This document shows, one piece after another, positions 22,779-33,720 of a DNA stretch of 64,000 bases; position 1 is the stretch's first letter, and the number at the start of each line of letters is the position of its first letter. Source of the DNA: Helopsaltes ochotensis (Eukaryota; Chordata; Aves; Passeriformes; Locustellidae); the NCBI GenBank assembly GCA_013400155.1, contig VXBM01000009.1, positions 2,651,616 to 2,715,615 on the forward strand, read 5' to 3'. Both the position numbers and the translations under genes were made by a program. Under the pieces are notes generated by a model, which saw only the letters and a program-made list of their open reading frames with translations, had not been told where the DNA came from and made no database searches.

Positions 22779-22976
22779 GGGAAAGGGAAAGGGAAAGGGA
22801 AAGGGAAAGGGAAAGGGAAAGGGAAAGGGAAAGGGAAAGGGAAAGGGAAAGGGAAAGGGAAAGGGAAAGGGAAAGGGAAAGGGAAAGGGAAAGGGAAAGG
22901 GAAAGGGAAAGGGAAAGGGAAAGGGAAAGGGAAAGGGAAAGGGAAAGGGAAAGGGAAAGGGAAAGGGAAAGGGAAA
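22779..22976. repeat. (GGGAAA)33 perfect hexanucleotide array
   Basis: 33 exact copies of GGGAAA, 198 bases, without a single interruption. The plus strand has 33 G-triplets spaced by three A bases, which satisfies the G3-N3 pattern for G-quadruplexes throughout. The array is polypurine on one strand, so it could also form triplex DNA. It is open in several frames (Gly-Lys, Leu-Ser, Pro-Phe repeats), which are artefacts of the repeat. Confidence 0.99.
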
Positions 22977-23912
22977 GAAGCTTAACAGCTGGCTGTAGTG
23001 ACTTCTCAGCCCTCTCAAAGGCTGGTGGGAGTAACATGCCTGAAAACTGTGGGTTTTAGGCCCAACTCCTGACTGGTGAGGACAGGGAATATTTAAGATG
23101 TCTGTGGTGCATGGAACAAGAGGTAGTTATTCCGGAGAGCAGAGGGTATTTCCCTTTAGGAGACCTTATGTTCCCACAACAGAACATGAACACAGACATG
23201 AGTTAATACCCCTGCATTTCTAAGTCAAAGGCAGTTGCTCTTCATCAAGGGTTGAAACATATTCACAAGACCAGTTTTAGCTCACGACCTGTCATGGCAT
23301 GCTAGTACTCTCTAGGTTTCTAACATGACATAGCAAAGTAAGATATAACTGCAGTGGCAAGCTAAGGGGAAGGTTTAGAAACAAAAATATATATCAAAAC
23401 CTAGATATATATACTTTCTACACATAAACTTTCACCTTCACACATTCTTTTTTTTCCCCCCCAAGTCTTCTCTATTCTAGATTTTGTTTCGGCACTACAG
23501 CACCTGAATTTTATAGGTTAAGCTCATATATATGTCTCTCACATACCTCATACCATCTTCAGTACTTTTTGACATTATAGCAGTATTACTTTACAGCTTA
23601 AAGCTTACACTTGGTTGTTATCCAAAGCAATCCTCCTGAGTAAGCCCAAGCATTGTAACTTTACAGAAATACCCTTCATTCAAGCCAAACATTTTTTTAA
23701 CAAGCAAAATCACTTTAGTCTTTTCTTGGTAAAACTATAGCTGCTGCATATGTCATTCTATTCACAATTTATTCACTTACATTGAATGATATGGGCCTTA
23801 CAAGCTGCTAGTTTCTTCTGGTTTTATTTCTGCTGAGCTGAAAACTTTTTAAGGGCTGACCTATAATGACTCCATTTCAAGAAATTGTTGTTTCAGTCAG
23901 CTAATCTGTATT
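22977..23912. other. Unannotated intergenic sequence, 0.9 kb
   Basis: No gene or mobile element recognised. It ends at the target-site duplication of the provirus. Confidence 0.5.
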
Positions 23913-23917
23913 TGTTG
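23913..23917 (+). repeat. Target-site duplication TGTTG, left copy
   Basis: TGTTG directly precedes the TGTGCTAG start of the 5' LTR. The same five bases follow the 3' LTR at 25219-25223. Confidence 0.85.
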
Positions 23918-24097
23918 TGTGCTAGTTTTGTCTGCAATAGAATTAAATTTTGCTTTACCTACTAAACTGTTCTTATATGAACCCAGGAGTTTTCTTCACT
24001 TTTATTCTTCCAGTTCTCTCCCCCATCCTGACATGGCAGGGGGAGTGAGTGAGAGGCTGCATGGTGCTTAGCTGCCAGCTAGGTTCAAACCGTAACA
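23918..24097 (+). mobile_element. ERVL-type 5' LTR, internally deleted (180 bp)
   Basis: It opens with TGTGCTAGTTTTGTCTGCAA, the start of the same LTR found at 24641 and 47090. After roughly 35 bases it jumps to the last 140 bases of the LTR (TTTGCTTTACCTACTAAACT, then CTCCCCCATCC and GGGGGAGTGAG), ending CGTAACA at 24097. The partner 3' LTR is 578 bp, so about 400 bp containing the TATA region is missing. The primer-binding-site region follows immediately, which confirms that this is the 5' LTR. Confidence 0.85.
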
Positions 24098-24640
24098 GTC
24101 CTTTTTGGGTCCCAACGTGGGGCTCAAAGGGTTTGAGATAATGACAGGTTTGTTTGGAATGAGCTAGACTCAATTTATCAGTCGACAGGCTCCAGCACTT
24201 GCCATGGGGCTTGCTTGCCAGGCTGTAAATTTACAGCCCAGTGCTCCTTGGTAGCTGCCTTTTGCTTGCACTGCTCACCATAGTGCTGTGCTGCGTATCA
24301 CCAGCAGGAAATCTCTGGACCAGTGTAGGTAGGAAAGCCTTGCAAGAAGCAGTGCAAGTGCAGCAGTGACCCTGCCTGAGCTGACTTTGGTGCCCAATTA
24401 ACTCCATGCAACACACACCCTCCTGCCTTGAGTGACCACCAAAATAGATGGAGCCCAAACTCCGGACTAAATTAACACAGTGGACATTTGTGGATATTTT
24501 ATGTGTGTTTTGCAGGGGTGGTCCACAGACCAGGAGAATGAGATCTGTGTATCAAAGGATGGGAAGGCAGGTGGGTTCTCACTTAGGATGTATTGGATAG
24601 TGTCCAACATGAGCATGGCATAAGTAGTATCGGTGGAGAA
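24098..24640 (+). pseudogene. ERVL provirus internal remnant (leader plus short residue)
   Basis: The 543 bases between the two LTRs begin with a leader containing a primer-binding-site-like stretch (24106-24123) and continue as a non-coding leader (GGGTTTGAGATAATGACAGG). I find no gag, pol or env motif, and complete ERVL interiors are several kilobases, so nearly all coding sequence has been deleted. A short purine-rich stretch GGTGGAGAA at 24632-24640 occupies the polypurine-tract position just before the 3' LTR. This is an inert old viral copy. Confidence 0.75.
24106..24123 (+). other. Primer-binding-site-like sequence of the provirus
   Basis: TGGGTCCCAACGTGGGGC starts nine bases after the 5' LTR end and begins with TGG, the complement of a tRNA CCA end. 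The matching tRNA cannot be decided by eye. Confidence 0.65.
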
Positions 24641-25218
24641 TGTGTTGATTCTGGCTGGGATAGAGTTAAATTTTCATAGCTGGTATGGGGCTATGTTTTG
24701 TATTTGTGCTGGAAACAGTGTTGCTAACACAGGAATGTTTTAGTTACTGTTGAGCAGAGCTTAAAATAAATTCAAGGTGTTTTCTGTCTGTCACCCCACC
24801 CCACCAATGAGGATGCTGGGAGTGCACAAGGAGGCAGGAGGGGACATAGCTGGGGCAGCTGACCCCAGCTGACCTGATGGATATCCCATACCATATGGCA
24901 ACATATCAGGATATAAAACCTAGGGGAAGAAGGAAGGGGGGGGACGTTCACAGTGACTGCATTTGTATCATCAAGTCACTGTTACATGTGATGGAGCCCT
25001 GGAGATGGCTGAACACCTGCCTGACCGTGGGGAGTGCTGAATGAAGGCCTTGCTTTGCTCACTTGTGTGGTTTTTGCTTTATCCTTTTAAAATGTCTTTG
25101 TCTCAACCTACAAGCTTTCTCACTTTTACTCTTCCAATTCTCTCTCCAATCCCGATATGGGGAGAGTGAGCAAGTGGTTTTGTGGGACTTGGTTGCTGCC
25201 TGAGGTTAAACCACAACA
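24641..25218 (+). mobile_element. ERVL-type 3' LTR, 578 bp
   Basis: It begins TGTGTTGATTCTGGCTGG and ends ACCACAACA, and is nearly full length. Landmarks in order are GGGGCTATGTTTTGTATTTG, the CACCCCACCCCACC block, ACCATATGGCAACATATC, a TATA-like ATATAAAAC at 24911-24919, GGGGGGGACGTTC at about 24936-24948, and the AATTCTCTCTCC...GGGGAGAGTGAG terminus. The same landmarks in the same order occur in the solo LTR at 47090-47651, so both belong to one family. The TSD at 25219-25223 closes the insertion. Confidence 0.9.
24911..24919 (+). promoter_or_regulatory. TATA-like element of the 3' LTR
   Basis: ATATAAAAC lies midway in the LTR, upstream of the conserved GGGACGTTC block. Activity is unknown. 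Confidence 0.5.
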
Positions 25219-25223
25219 TGTTG
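25219..25223 (+). repeat. Target-site duplication TGTTG, right copy
   Basis: Identical to 23913-23917 and directly follows the CA end of the 3' LTR. Confidence 0.85.
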
Positions 25224-27871
25224 CCACACAAATCATTCCCCACAGTATTGCTTTTGGTGGTAAAATGAAGTGGCAGTTTCTAACAAGATCAGGAGAAAAG
25301 ATAGCAAACTACTTTGTCTCTTAAGTCTCAAGTGACTGAGACTTTTTGGAAGTACTTGCTTTAATATATCATCAGGACTAAATATCTTTGCTACTTGAAA
25401 ATCCCATCTGAAGGATTCTTCCTACTTGGCTCTTGCCACATGGACATGGACAAAAGGATTGTTTAGGCAAGAATGATTTGGGTAAATACAAATTACATTA
25501 AGATGACAGGTTATTCAGCTGAAGTGCTCATTGGCTACCACATGTGCTGCTTAGAATTGAGATAGGAACTTTAGCACGGTAACTTAGAATATTTTCCTAG
25601 TCTTAAAATTTGGAACTGTGATGAAATGACACAAATGATATAAGGCAATTGTCAGTTTAATGTTAACAGAGACAATAGTCTCCTTTATGTTACAGACCCA
25701 GGCTTTACACTTGTTTTTTGATAAAGAAACAGGCAAAACATATCTAGTAATATCTGCTGCTCTGTTATCAGAATCCCTTGATGCAAACAGCTTATTTAAT
25801 ATGATGCATTGTAATGCCAGTATCTGTGGTTCTCAGCAGGATTTAGAGGTTCAAACACTGAAAACTCCACAGGGGAATTTTGCTTTTCCAGTGTCTTCTT
25901 TTGATGAGCTGGTTGGTTGACTTTAAAAAAGGACAAAAAGAACGAAGCTTAAATACAAGGTTTAGAAAAATTTAAAACCTAAACGATAAATCAAGGAAGT
26001 GCTTCAATAGAGTAACACAGACATATGTTCAAAGAGAACATGGTAATGCTGTGGTTTTGCTTCAAGCTCAGCATTCCTCCTTTCTCAGCTGTGCAGTTGT
26101 ATAAAGTCATTACTGGCAGCTTTTCAACCCTGTTTCTCTTAAGGTGTTTTCAGTGACAGACTGGCAGCTCCTCTGCTTTTCCTAAGTAGCCTAGGGATGC
26201 CTTTTCTCTGAGTGTGGCTGGCAGGTACAGCAGATCCTATTCTGGCAGAAGGTATTAGAAGTGGTGGTTGTTCTGCCAGAGGATACCTGAGAATCCTGGG
26301 ACCAGGAATGGCTCTCGGCAGCCACGTCTGCATGTGCCTTCCACCACCCGTGTGCTCGGGGCTGGGCACTGGCCCCTCCACATGTGGGTACAAAGCTCAG
26401 AAGTGCAGTGGAGAACTCCGGGTTGGGGACAAGCCTGAGGAGCACAGCATGGAAACCAACCATCCAGATGGATCTGCCAGAGCTCTGGAGAGAAGCATGA
26501 GCTGAGCTGGGGGCTGTGGCTGTTTGTCCGCTCAGTGAGGCTGAATAAGGCTGCAAAGAGATCTGTTCAACAGCTGATCTGACTGTTCAACAGCTCAACA
26601 CCTGTGTTACTGTGTGAGGGGAAAATGTTGGACAGTCATTGCTTGCACAGGGACTGCAGACCTCCTGACCCTGCATACACATGTCCTTGGCTCACTGTAT
26701 GCCTCTCCCTGGTCATCAGAGACAGCAGTCCCATCACTATTCTCCACTTTCATCCTGGTGCTTTTTCTCCTGCTCTGAACATTCTTTGCATGGGTCGGGT
26801 GCTCCACCTGGACAGACAGGGTCCAGTTGTCGTTATGCTCTGCTGAGTTTACAAATGCCTCATATTTAATTCACCTGCTCCTCTCCCTCAGGTATTGAGA
26901 AATTTTCTTTTTTTTTCTTTCTGAGTCGCATAAGAGAAAATAAAGTAAAACCTTGTGCTGCAGTGGCTGGGACATGACCTGTGGCTGAGGAGGCAAGGTT
27001 TGGACAAACATTGTATTTTCTGTCTTTTTAGCAGGAGGCAATGTAGAATTTTCTACATTCACAGAGTTGTAGCTTGGTCTGACCACCCACAGTGCTAATG
27101 TCAATGGACACTGTGTCCCCTGTGGAGCATCCCAGGCACTCTGTGGCAGAGTACCAGCCAACTGCACCTCAGGACACAGGACATTTCCTATCCTCTCCCC
27201 AGCAGGCAGGAGGGACCTAAGAGATAGGGGGGATGGAGGCAGGTCCCTGCTTGAGGTGGCAGGCAAATCCCCTTTCTCTCCTTCCCAAGTGCCCCTACAG
27301 AATAGTTATGAGGCTCTGTAAACCAGGGCCCAGGAAAGTGATGAGTTACCTGAAGAACTATCTGGGGCTCTGCCTAGGGTTAGCCACCATGGCTTAAGGG
27401 ATGTGATGGGATAAGATGATGGCTCCTCTTCTGAAAGAGACAACAGTGCCATGGCAGAGCCATACTTACCCCCTGGCCTGTTCTTCCAACAAAATAAAAA
27501 TCTATGTCCATGTTTAGAGCAGAGAACACATCGGGTGTGGGGTAATCCAGCATGTTCGGACTGCAGCTCTCCACAGGCTGTGACCTTGGGCTTTCACTTC
27601 AATAAGAAACTCCTTTTCCACTGCCCCCATCACAACATCTCCTGCGCATTGGTCAAATTTTCTTTGGATGAACCTTTTTTCTTTGACCTTATGATGAACC
27701 CGGTGAAGATAAAGACTGACCACACCATATACTGCGGCTCAGACAGCTAGATGATGACATCTCCATCCTTGGAGACATTGAATGCTCAGTTGGCCACAGC
27801 TGGTGCCAGCCATACTCAGCTGCTGGAGGTCATCAGGGCAGTCTGGGATGGGGCTGAGTTCTTAAGCTTGT
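25224..27871. other. Unannotated intergenic sequence, 2.6 kb
   Basis: No recognised gene. An 86-codon ORF at 25660-25920 (plus) has natural-looking composition but no family I know. 26200-26520 is GC-richer with overlapping ORFs on both strands. Confidence 0.5.
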
Positions 27872-27932
27872 TCCATCCATGCATCCATCCATCCATCCAT
27901 CCATCCATTCATCCATCCATTCATCTATCCAT
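27872..27932. repeat. (ATCC)n tetranucleotide microsatellite
   Basis: About 14 CATC-type units with a few T or G substitutions. Confidence 0.95.
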
Positions 27933-29589
27933 GGCTTCATGCAGAGCTTCCACAGAGCACTAAAGTGTCACTTAAAAGTTAACTGCAGGATGTCAGTCAA
28001 GGAGTGCTAGAACAGGCCAACAGATTGGGAAATGCCTGAGCCTAGTCCATCACCTATTTCAAGGCCTTTCTTTGTAACCAGGTGTGAGTTGAGGAGGAGG
28101 AGAAAGGAAGAGGACGGGAGCATGGAAATTTTTATAATCCATCAGGATTCACCCAAGAGGAAACTAAATTCTTCCAATCTCACTCTAGGCAGACAAGTTT
28201 GCTTTTACCAATATATCAAACTTCCACTTTTTGCTTTGCAACACATTCCCAGCTAAACATAAAGCCATAAATCACAGAGCAGTGGGATGATTGATTTCCC
28301 TTAATGAAGCGAGACAGTAGGAGGAGAAGGTAAATCATAGAGATGGGCCTGATTCACAAAGGTGATGTCCCAGCCTGCATACACAGACAAAACGTACAAC
28401 TTCCAGTTCTCTCTGCACCATTGCAGCTCAGTCCTGTTATTTACTGCACTCCTATAATCACTGCTGCTGGAACATCCTGCTGATACACCGCAGTTACTGC
28501 CAGATCTTTTGCTCAGAGGAAACCTCTCTGTTCTGTGGAGGAGGGAAAAATCTTAATGACATTCCTGGTCCTCACCAGTGTAGGTCTCTGCTCTGTGTTA
28601 CAACTTGCATTGTGGACCACACCCCCTTGTCCCAAAACTGATGGTGCTGGACTCAGGAATGCGATGTTGTGGTCCTGAAGACCTGGTACCAACAGCACCC
28701 ATTAGTTTATATGGGCTGACCAGGAGATCACCAGAGCTCCCTCCTCCACTTCAGCTGCTGCAGTGTCTCCAGCAGTAGGTGGGGATGTAAACCTCTGTCA
28801 GCAATCCCTGTTGTCATCTTCTTAACCCCTCAGGGGTCAACTGTCTTTGCCCAAGGCCCCTGACCCCAGTTCTGATACAACCCATGTGGCTGCATGGCTG
28901 TGGCTTGGATTGCTGTGGCTATTGGAGTTACCAAGAAGCCTTGGAACATCTGCAGGAGAGAGCCAGGAAAGGCCACAAAGGTGACACCACAGGCAGCTGA
29001 GAAGCATCACTACCAGCTCAAGCTTTGTGAGAAAGGCCCTACCACAGGAAGGTATAAAACATTCAAGAAGCAAAAAGGGAGGTGAAATAAGGAAACTCAG
29101 CACCATGGAGGATGTGCCCTGGGGCTGCAGAGACCAACTCTTCCCCTGAGGTGGTGGCTGTGCAGCAGCAAAGGGACTGGGTGCTCTGTGGGGATTGGTA
29201 GCTCCCTGTGTTCAGCTGGGCAGCTCGTGTTCACTACCAAATACAATCTTTGTTCTGCACAGGTCTGTGTGTCCTGCTTGCAGCACCCCCTTGCACATGC
29301 AAACAGTGACCCCCGGGGGAGGCTCATTTCTCTCTGGGGCTGCTGTGCTAAGCACCACAAACCAGGTACAAACAAGGCTGCTCCCAGGGAGAAGAGAGAC
29401 ACAGCAAAGTTTAGGCTCTGAGTCATTCAGTATGAGCCTAGCTAGAGCAGCTGGTGAACTGCATGGATGAAAAGTGCTCCAGAGGAAGCAGAAGAAACAT
29501 TTACAGTGCCAGGAGAGCACTAAAGTTAGGACTTATTGAGGTTGTTGGCAACGGGCTTTGTGGAAAGTTGAAGCTACATTGACTACTAA
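27933..29589. other. Unannotated sequence, moderately GC-rich
   Basis: No recognisable gene. ORFs of 60-109 codons occur on both strands and overlap, as in random sequence of this composition. It may share an origin with the degenerate region that follows. Confidence 0.45.
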
Positions 29590-31176
29590 AAATGATAAAG
29601 GGGAGGCTTGGAGAGAAAATTGCAGGTCTAGAAAAAGAAAAGAGAGAATTTAAATAGGAGACTGAGTTACTAAAGAATTGAGGCAGAAACACACATGCCT
29701 CTGCGGCAGAGGTCCTCATGCACACCAGTGGGGGAGCAAGCCCAGGCAGGATGTGATGGATGGCTTACAAGAACTAATAAGGCAGACACTTGAGATGAGG
29801 ATCCAGCTTGGCAATAAGCACCTGTGAGGACAATGGCAAGACAGACTAAGTGGCATGGATCTGAAGCTTTGGTTTGCCAGAGGATGACTGAGTCTTTGGA
29901 ATAGCTGTCCAGGCAGTGGTTGCAGCCCTCCAAGATTCCGGGGGGGTATATTAACACCTGGACAAGGGAAGGGAGGTAGGTGGTATGATCCCCAGCTGGC
30001 TCGTGTGCAGCCACCAGGTTCTTCTTTCCCCTCTGACCTCTCCTCAGCAAAGCTCTGGACCCCGACCCTCCTCATGTCCCCAGTCATGCTGGCACAGAGC
30101 TGCTGCTGAGGAGATGCAGTAGCAGGTTTGACCCAGACCGTAGCCAGAGCCTGGCACAAGCCAGAGCTGTGTGGTGGCTGCTGGGACCCTGTGTGGGTAT
30201 TGCTACACAGGAGTGGTGAGACTTGCAAGAACCATGGGAATGGCTGTGAGAGATCACAACCCCGCTGCAGCACTGTCAAACCTCATCCCAGTGTCAGCAG
30301 CACCAGGGGAAGAAGCTGTGGGAGAACAGCAGGTCCAACTGCAGAGGACTGCAGAGGCACTGTTGCTCTCCCTAACACGTTGCAGGTGTTCAGTTTGGAA
30401 GAACAGAAAGCTGAGCAAGGACCAGAGGGGGTGGTTTTAATCAAGAAAGCAGGTACTGAATACAAGAGCAGTTCTCATGCAGGAGGCGCCGAGACACCAA
30501 CCTAGTGCTGAGGCTCAAAACTGAACCTGCAATGATGGATGAATTGGTACCAACTGCTAGGGCAATTACTGAACCCGTAAATCAACAGCATTTGACTCGG
30601 CTCTAGCTTAAGAGAAAAATCATTCTGGCAGAACAATTTTACCAGGCACAGATAGCTAGAAGACGTAAAGAGAAAGAATAAAGTCTGTGAAACAATGTGA
30701 AAAAAGTCTGTGAAGCAGCAACAATGGTACCAATTTTTTGCTCCAAAGAAAAGAAGGTTAATGGAGAAAACCAGTATTTAAAAGTTGAGGCAAAGGCCAG
30801 AAGTTTTGCGAACACTGGAGGCAGAAACAGAAGCTGGAATTTTTCAGATCATGGAGCTGAGGACTTAAGCTGAAAACATAAATGCTGTCAAAGGGGCAAA
30901 TTTTAGTGCCTTTTAAGAACTGAATTAACTAAACCACAAGAGCTGGAAAAGGAACTAACTGTAAGACCTGATCCCAAAAAAGACCTGATGCCTGTAAGGA
31001 TGCCCAACTGCTCAAAACCTCCAGCTACTACTGCCCAGACCCATCCATACTTTATGGCAGGTAACCAGCAACTGAAGCATCGATCACATCAAATTGAATG
31101 CAAACAGTCCCCAGTAAGATATGTCCTCACTCTTAGTTCAAGCTTTGAGAAAATGTGCTCACGGGGGCTGGGGTGA
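29590..31176 (+). pseudogene. Degenerate coding-like region, possibly an old retroviral gag-like remnant
   Basis: Several plus-strand segments read with few stops and a charged, coding-like composition, in different frames. About 29592-29655 gives a Lys/Glu/Leu-rich coiled-coil-like stretch (GEKIAGLEKEKREFK). About 29747-29870 gives DVMDGLQELIRQTLEMRIQL, then WQDRLSGMDLKLWF. About 30918-31176 gives KPQELEKELTVRPDPKKDL and on to the Ser/Pro-rich end of the ORF. Stops and frameshifts lie between them. An N-terminal coiled coil followed by a helical part would fit an ERVL-type gag, but I recognise no diagnostic motif (no zinc knuckle, no major homology region), and chance is possible. Confidence 0.25.
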
Positions 31177-33386
31177 GCAGGAGAATGTCTGCTCTGGAGT
31201 GAGGCCACGTTCTGCCTCGCCTGAACTGGCCTGGGTGTCTGCAGGGTTGTTCCTCTCACATTTTCTCACTCCTCTCTCTGGCTGCAGTTGCACAGTATTT
31301 TCCCATCTTAAATATGTTATTCCCGAGGCAATTTCCAAAAAAATGTGTCATCTCTGCCTCTGCACATGGCATTTGCTTTGCCTCTATTCAGCCTAACTTC
31401 TTTTGAATATGTATATGGGCATGTATCTTGGACACATAGAAAAACGTGTTACATACATTCTGCTGCAGCATGAAAAATCCTGTGAGCCAGTGTTCTTTTA
31501 CACAGTAGTGAATATGGTGGCAAATATTTTAGCAGGTCCACACTTTCCTGTGTCTAAGAACTATCCATAGAAGTCATTTTAATCTGTCTCTTCATGGGAA
31601 GGGTTCAGAAGTCCTGAAATTATCCCTGGGTATCTCCATGCTGTCAATAAGCTGTTCACAGCTGCTCTCACCCTGCCATAGGCTATCCTATCTTAAACCT
31701 GGTCTTGTGCTTTCTACTTCAATATGGTGTGTGAACCACTTCTTGTATTGAAGAACAGCTCTAGCATTGATTAACAAAAATTAAATTATAACATTCAGTT
31801 CGCATTTGTCCTGCTGTGGTTGCTAGAGTGTTTCTAAATGGGCAAATGTCCCCTTGATTGTGTCATTTAGCTCTCCTAATGCTGCAGGCTGAGCAAGGGT
31901 ATAAATAGGCAAGAGCTGCTCCATTTTGCTATTGCATGGATACTAAGCAGATGGATGGTTGAACGAAGTTCTTTCTTAGAGAGCAACTGTCCCTGTCAAT
32001 ACAGACTGCACCCATCTGTCTCAGTTCTGCACCCGGCTTGGGGAAAAAGAAGGTGAGCACCATATTTAAACACTACCACATTTTTCTGAGAAGACTGATA
32101 GCATTAACAGCTTGGTGCTCTATTTCCCTTTCTACATTCTGAGTCTCACTGGATGATGTTCCCTTCTGGAGCACAGAAGGACACTCTGTCCCCACCTGCC
32201 TTCCTCCCTCTTCTGCAAAAAACAGGTACAGCCAACACACGTGCCCAAGTATTACCACAAACCACACTGCAGAGGAGTGTCTGGGCCGAGGCTGCACCAT
32301 TCTGTCACCGAGTTAGGGTCCAGCAGTCTCTTCCACTGGATGCTGAAGGCATTGTTGGCCCAGTCACTGACCACCCCTATGCAAGCAGTGGGGCCAGACC
32401 GTCCTCTAAATCTCTACAACCCAAAGCAGCCATACACAAATGGCAGCAGGGACCAGGACTTGGTGCTCATAGCAGTGCCCTGCTGGTGAGGGACTGGAGG
32501 TGGCCTGGGTTGTCTTCCCACTGCTGAACTGACTCACATTGACTCTCACAGCTGTGTGAACAGCAGAACCAGGATATCCCAGTATCTAGCATTTCCCTCT
32601 CAATCCCAGCCAGCTGGGCTGGGTTCTCTGATGTCTCATAAGATAGGACTTCCTTTTTTGCCTCCATGAGAAACCAAGCTTCTCCAGCTAATTTCAGTAA
32701 ATATGTGCTGACATTTGGGATTATTTGGTTATCTGATATATCTACATTCCTGTCCAGTGGGGTTGCAACTGAATCCAAAAGTACTAGCCAGAGAAGCAAC
32801 AGAGGGAGAGCACAATGACCTGACCCCATAAATCTCACTTCTTGAGAAAATTCAGCCAAGAAACAGTAAATAGTCTGTCTGAACAGACAGCCAAAACTAA
32901 TCATAGTCCTGGTGTGGATCCACTTATCTGCTACATCAATCCTCCTCTCACCTTCCCGTATCAAAAAGAAAAGATGGGCAAAACCAGTACAACCTCAAAG
33001 GAAATGCATTCTGAGATGATAGAAATTTGGCCAAGATAGATGGTGATTTTTTCTAACTATAGACCCCATGATAACGCAGGTCACTGCTCTGATGGAGTGA
33101 TCAGGACCAGCATCCTGAGGGAGCTCTGCCAGCGAGAACCAGAGTAGAGTCTGCTCCCATGGCCAGATCATCTCCAGAATTCAGGTGCTGCCTCCTGGGA
33201 ATCAGCAAGAACATGAGGAAGGTATTCAGCTCAGTTTTATCTCTAAGCACATGCTCCATGGCCTGTGTGTCTTCATCAGCATCCCCTATCCCACAGATCT
33301 GACTGAGAAGGGCTTACTGAGGCATGCTCACAAAACGGTGAAGCCACTTTTAGGGGGGAAAATGAGCTTTTTGTGAAGGTCCTACC
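31177..33386. other. Unannotated intergenic sequence, 2.2 kb
   Basis: No recognised mobile element. It contains the minus-strand ORF at 32467-32964 described separately. Confidence 0.5.
32467..32964 (-). CDS. Unrecognised 165-codon ORF with signal-peptide-like segment (doubtful gene)
   Basis: I do not recognise this protein. It is one of the longest ORFs in the window outside obvious repeats. An internal methionine at residue 46 (codon 32829-32827) begins a classic leader shape: MGSGH, then the hydrophobic run CALPLLLLWLVLL, then DSVA before TP, a plausible signal-peptidase site. The following part has one N-glycosylation sequon (NVS, about residue 82), an acidic helical-looking stretch, and a cysteine-rich end (SWFCCSHSCESQCES). 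From Met46 the product would be 120 residues. A donor-like GTGAGT overlaps the C-terminal codons (ESQCES), so the coding part could end in an intron. Against it: weak start context (no purine at -3), no homologue recalled, and no neighbouring exon seen. Confidence 0.15.
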   Translation of the reverse strand: MIREGERRIDVADKWIHTRTMISFGCLFRQTIYCFLAEFSQEVRFMGSGHCALPLLLLWLVLLDSVATPLDRNVDISDNQIIPNVSTYLLKLAGEAWFLMEAKKEVLSYETSENPAQLAGIEREMLDTGISWFCCSHSCESQCESVQQWEDNPGHLQSLTSRALL

Positions 33387-33446
33387 AAAAAAAAAAAAAA
33401 AACCAAAAAACAAACCCACAAAAAAAAGCGAGAGAGAGAGCGAGAT
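33387..33446. repeat. A-rich tract followed by (GA)n
   Basis: A run of about 17 A bases, then A/C-only sequence to about 33428, then GAGAGAGAGAGCGAGA. It abuts the 5' end of the CR1 fragment. Confidence 0.85.
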
Positions 33447-33720
33447 GGGCAATCTCCAACCATATGGGGCAACCCTGGATGTACAGACAGACTGGGGAAT
33501 GAGATGCAGGAGAGCAGTGCTGCACAAATGGACCTGGGGGTTCTGGTCTGGGGCAAGTTGGACATGAGCCAGCAGTGCCCTGGCAGCCAGGAGGGCCAAC
33601 CCTGTCCGGGGGACATCAGGCACAGCACGGCCAGCTGGGCAAGGGAGGGGATTGTCCTGCTCTGCTCTGAGCTGGGGCAGCCTCACCTCCAGGGCTGGGG
33701 ACAGTTTTGGGCATCACATC
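33447..33720 (+). mobile_element. CR1 LINE internal fragment, truncated at both ends
   Basis: The sense strand matches the ORF2 C-terminal region: GGGCAATC, then ACAGACTGGGGAATGAGATG, GGACCTGGGGGTTCTGGTC, GACATGAGCC and AGCAGTGCCCTGGCAGCCAG. The part from 33572 onward is closely similar to 61967-62105 (about five differences in 140 bases). It stops abruptly near 33720 without the 3' UTR or the ATTCTATG terminus. Truncation at the 3' end is unusual for a CR1 copy and implies later deletion or rearrangement. Confidence 0.88.

Noticed and set aside
22734..23037. Pro-Phe, Ser-Leu and Gly-Lys repeat ORFs
   Set aside because: They are translations of the GGGAAA array, not proteins.
25660..25920. 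86-codon ORF just downstream of the provirus
   Set aside because: It does not resemble retroviral or cellular proteins I know, and its length is within chance expectation.
27451..27750. 99-codon ORF, with an antisense ORF that is Lys/Arg rich
   Set aside because: Both strands are open, with no recognised domain; treated as chance.
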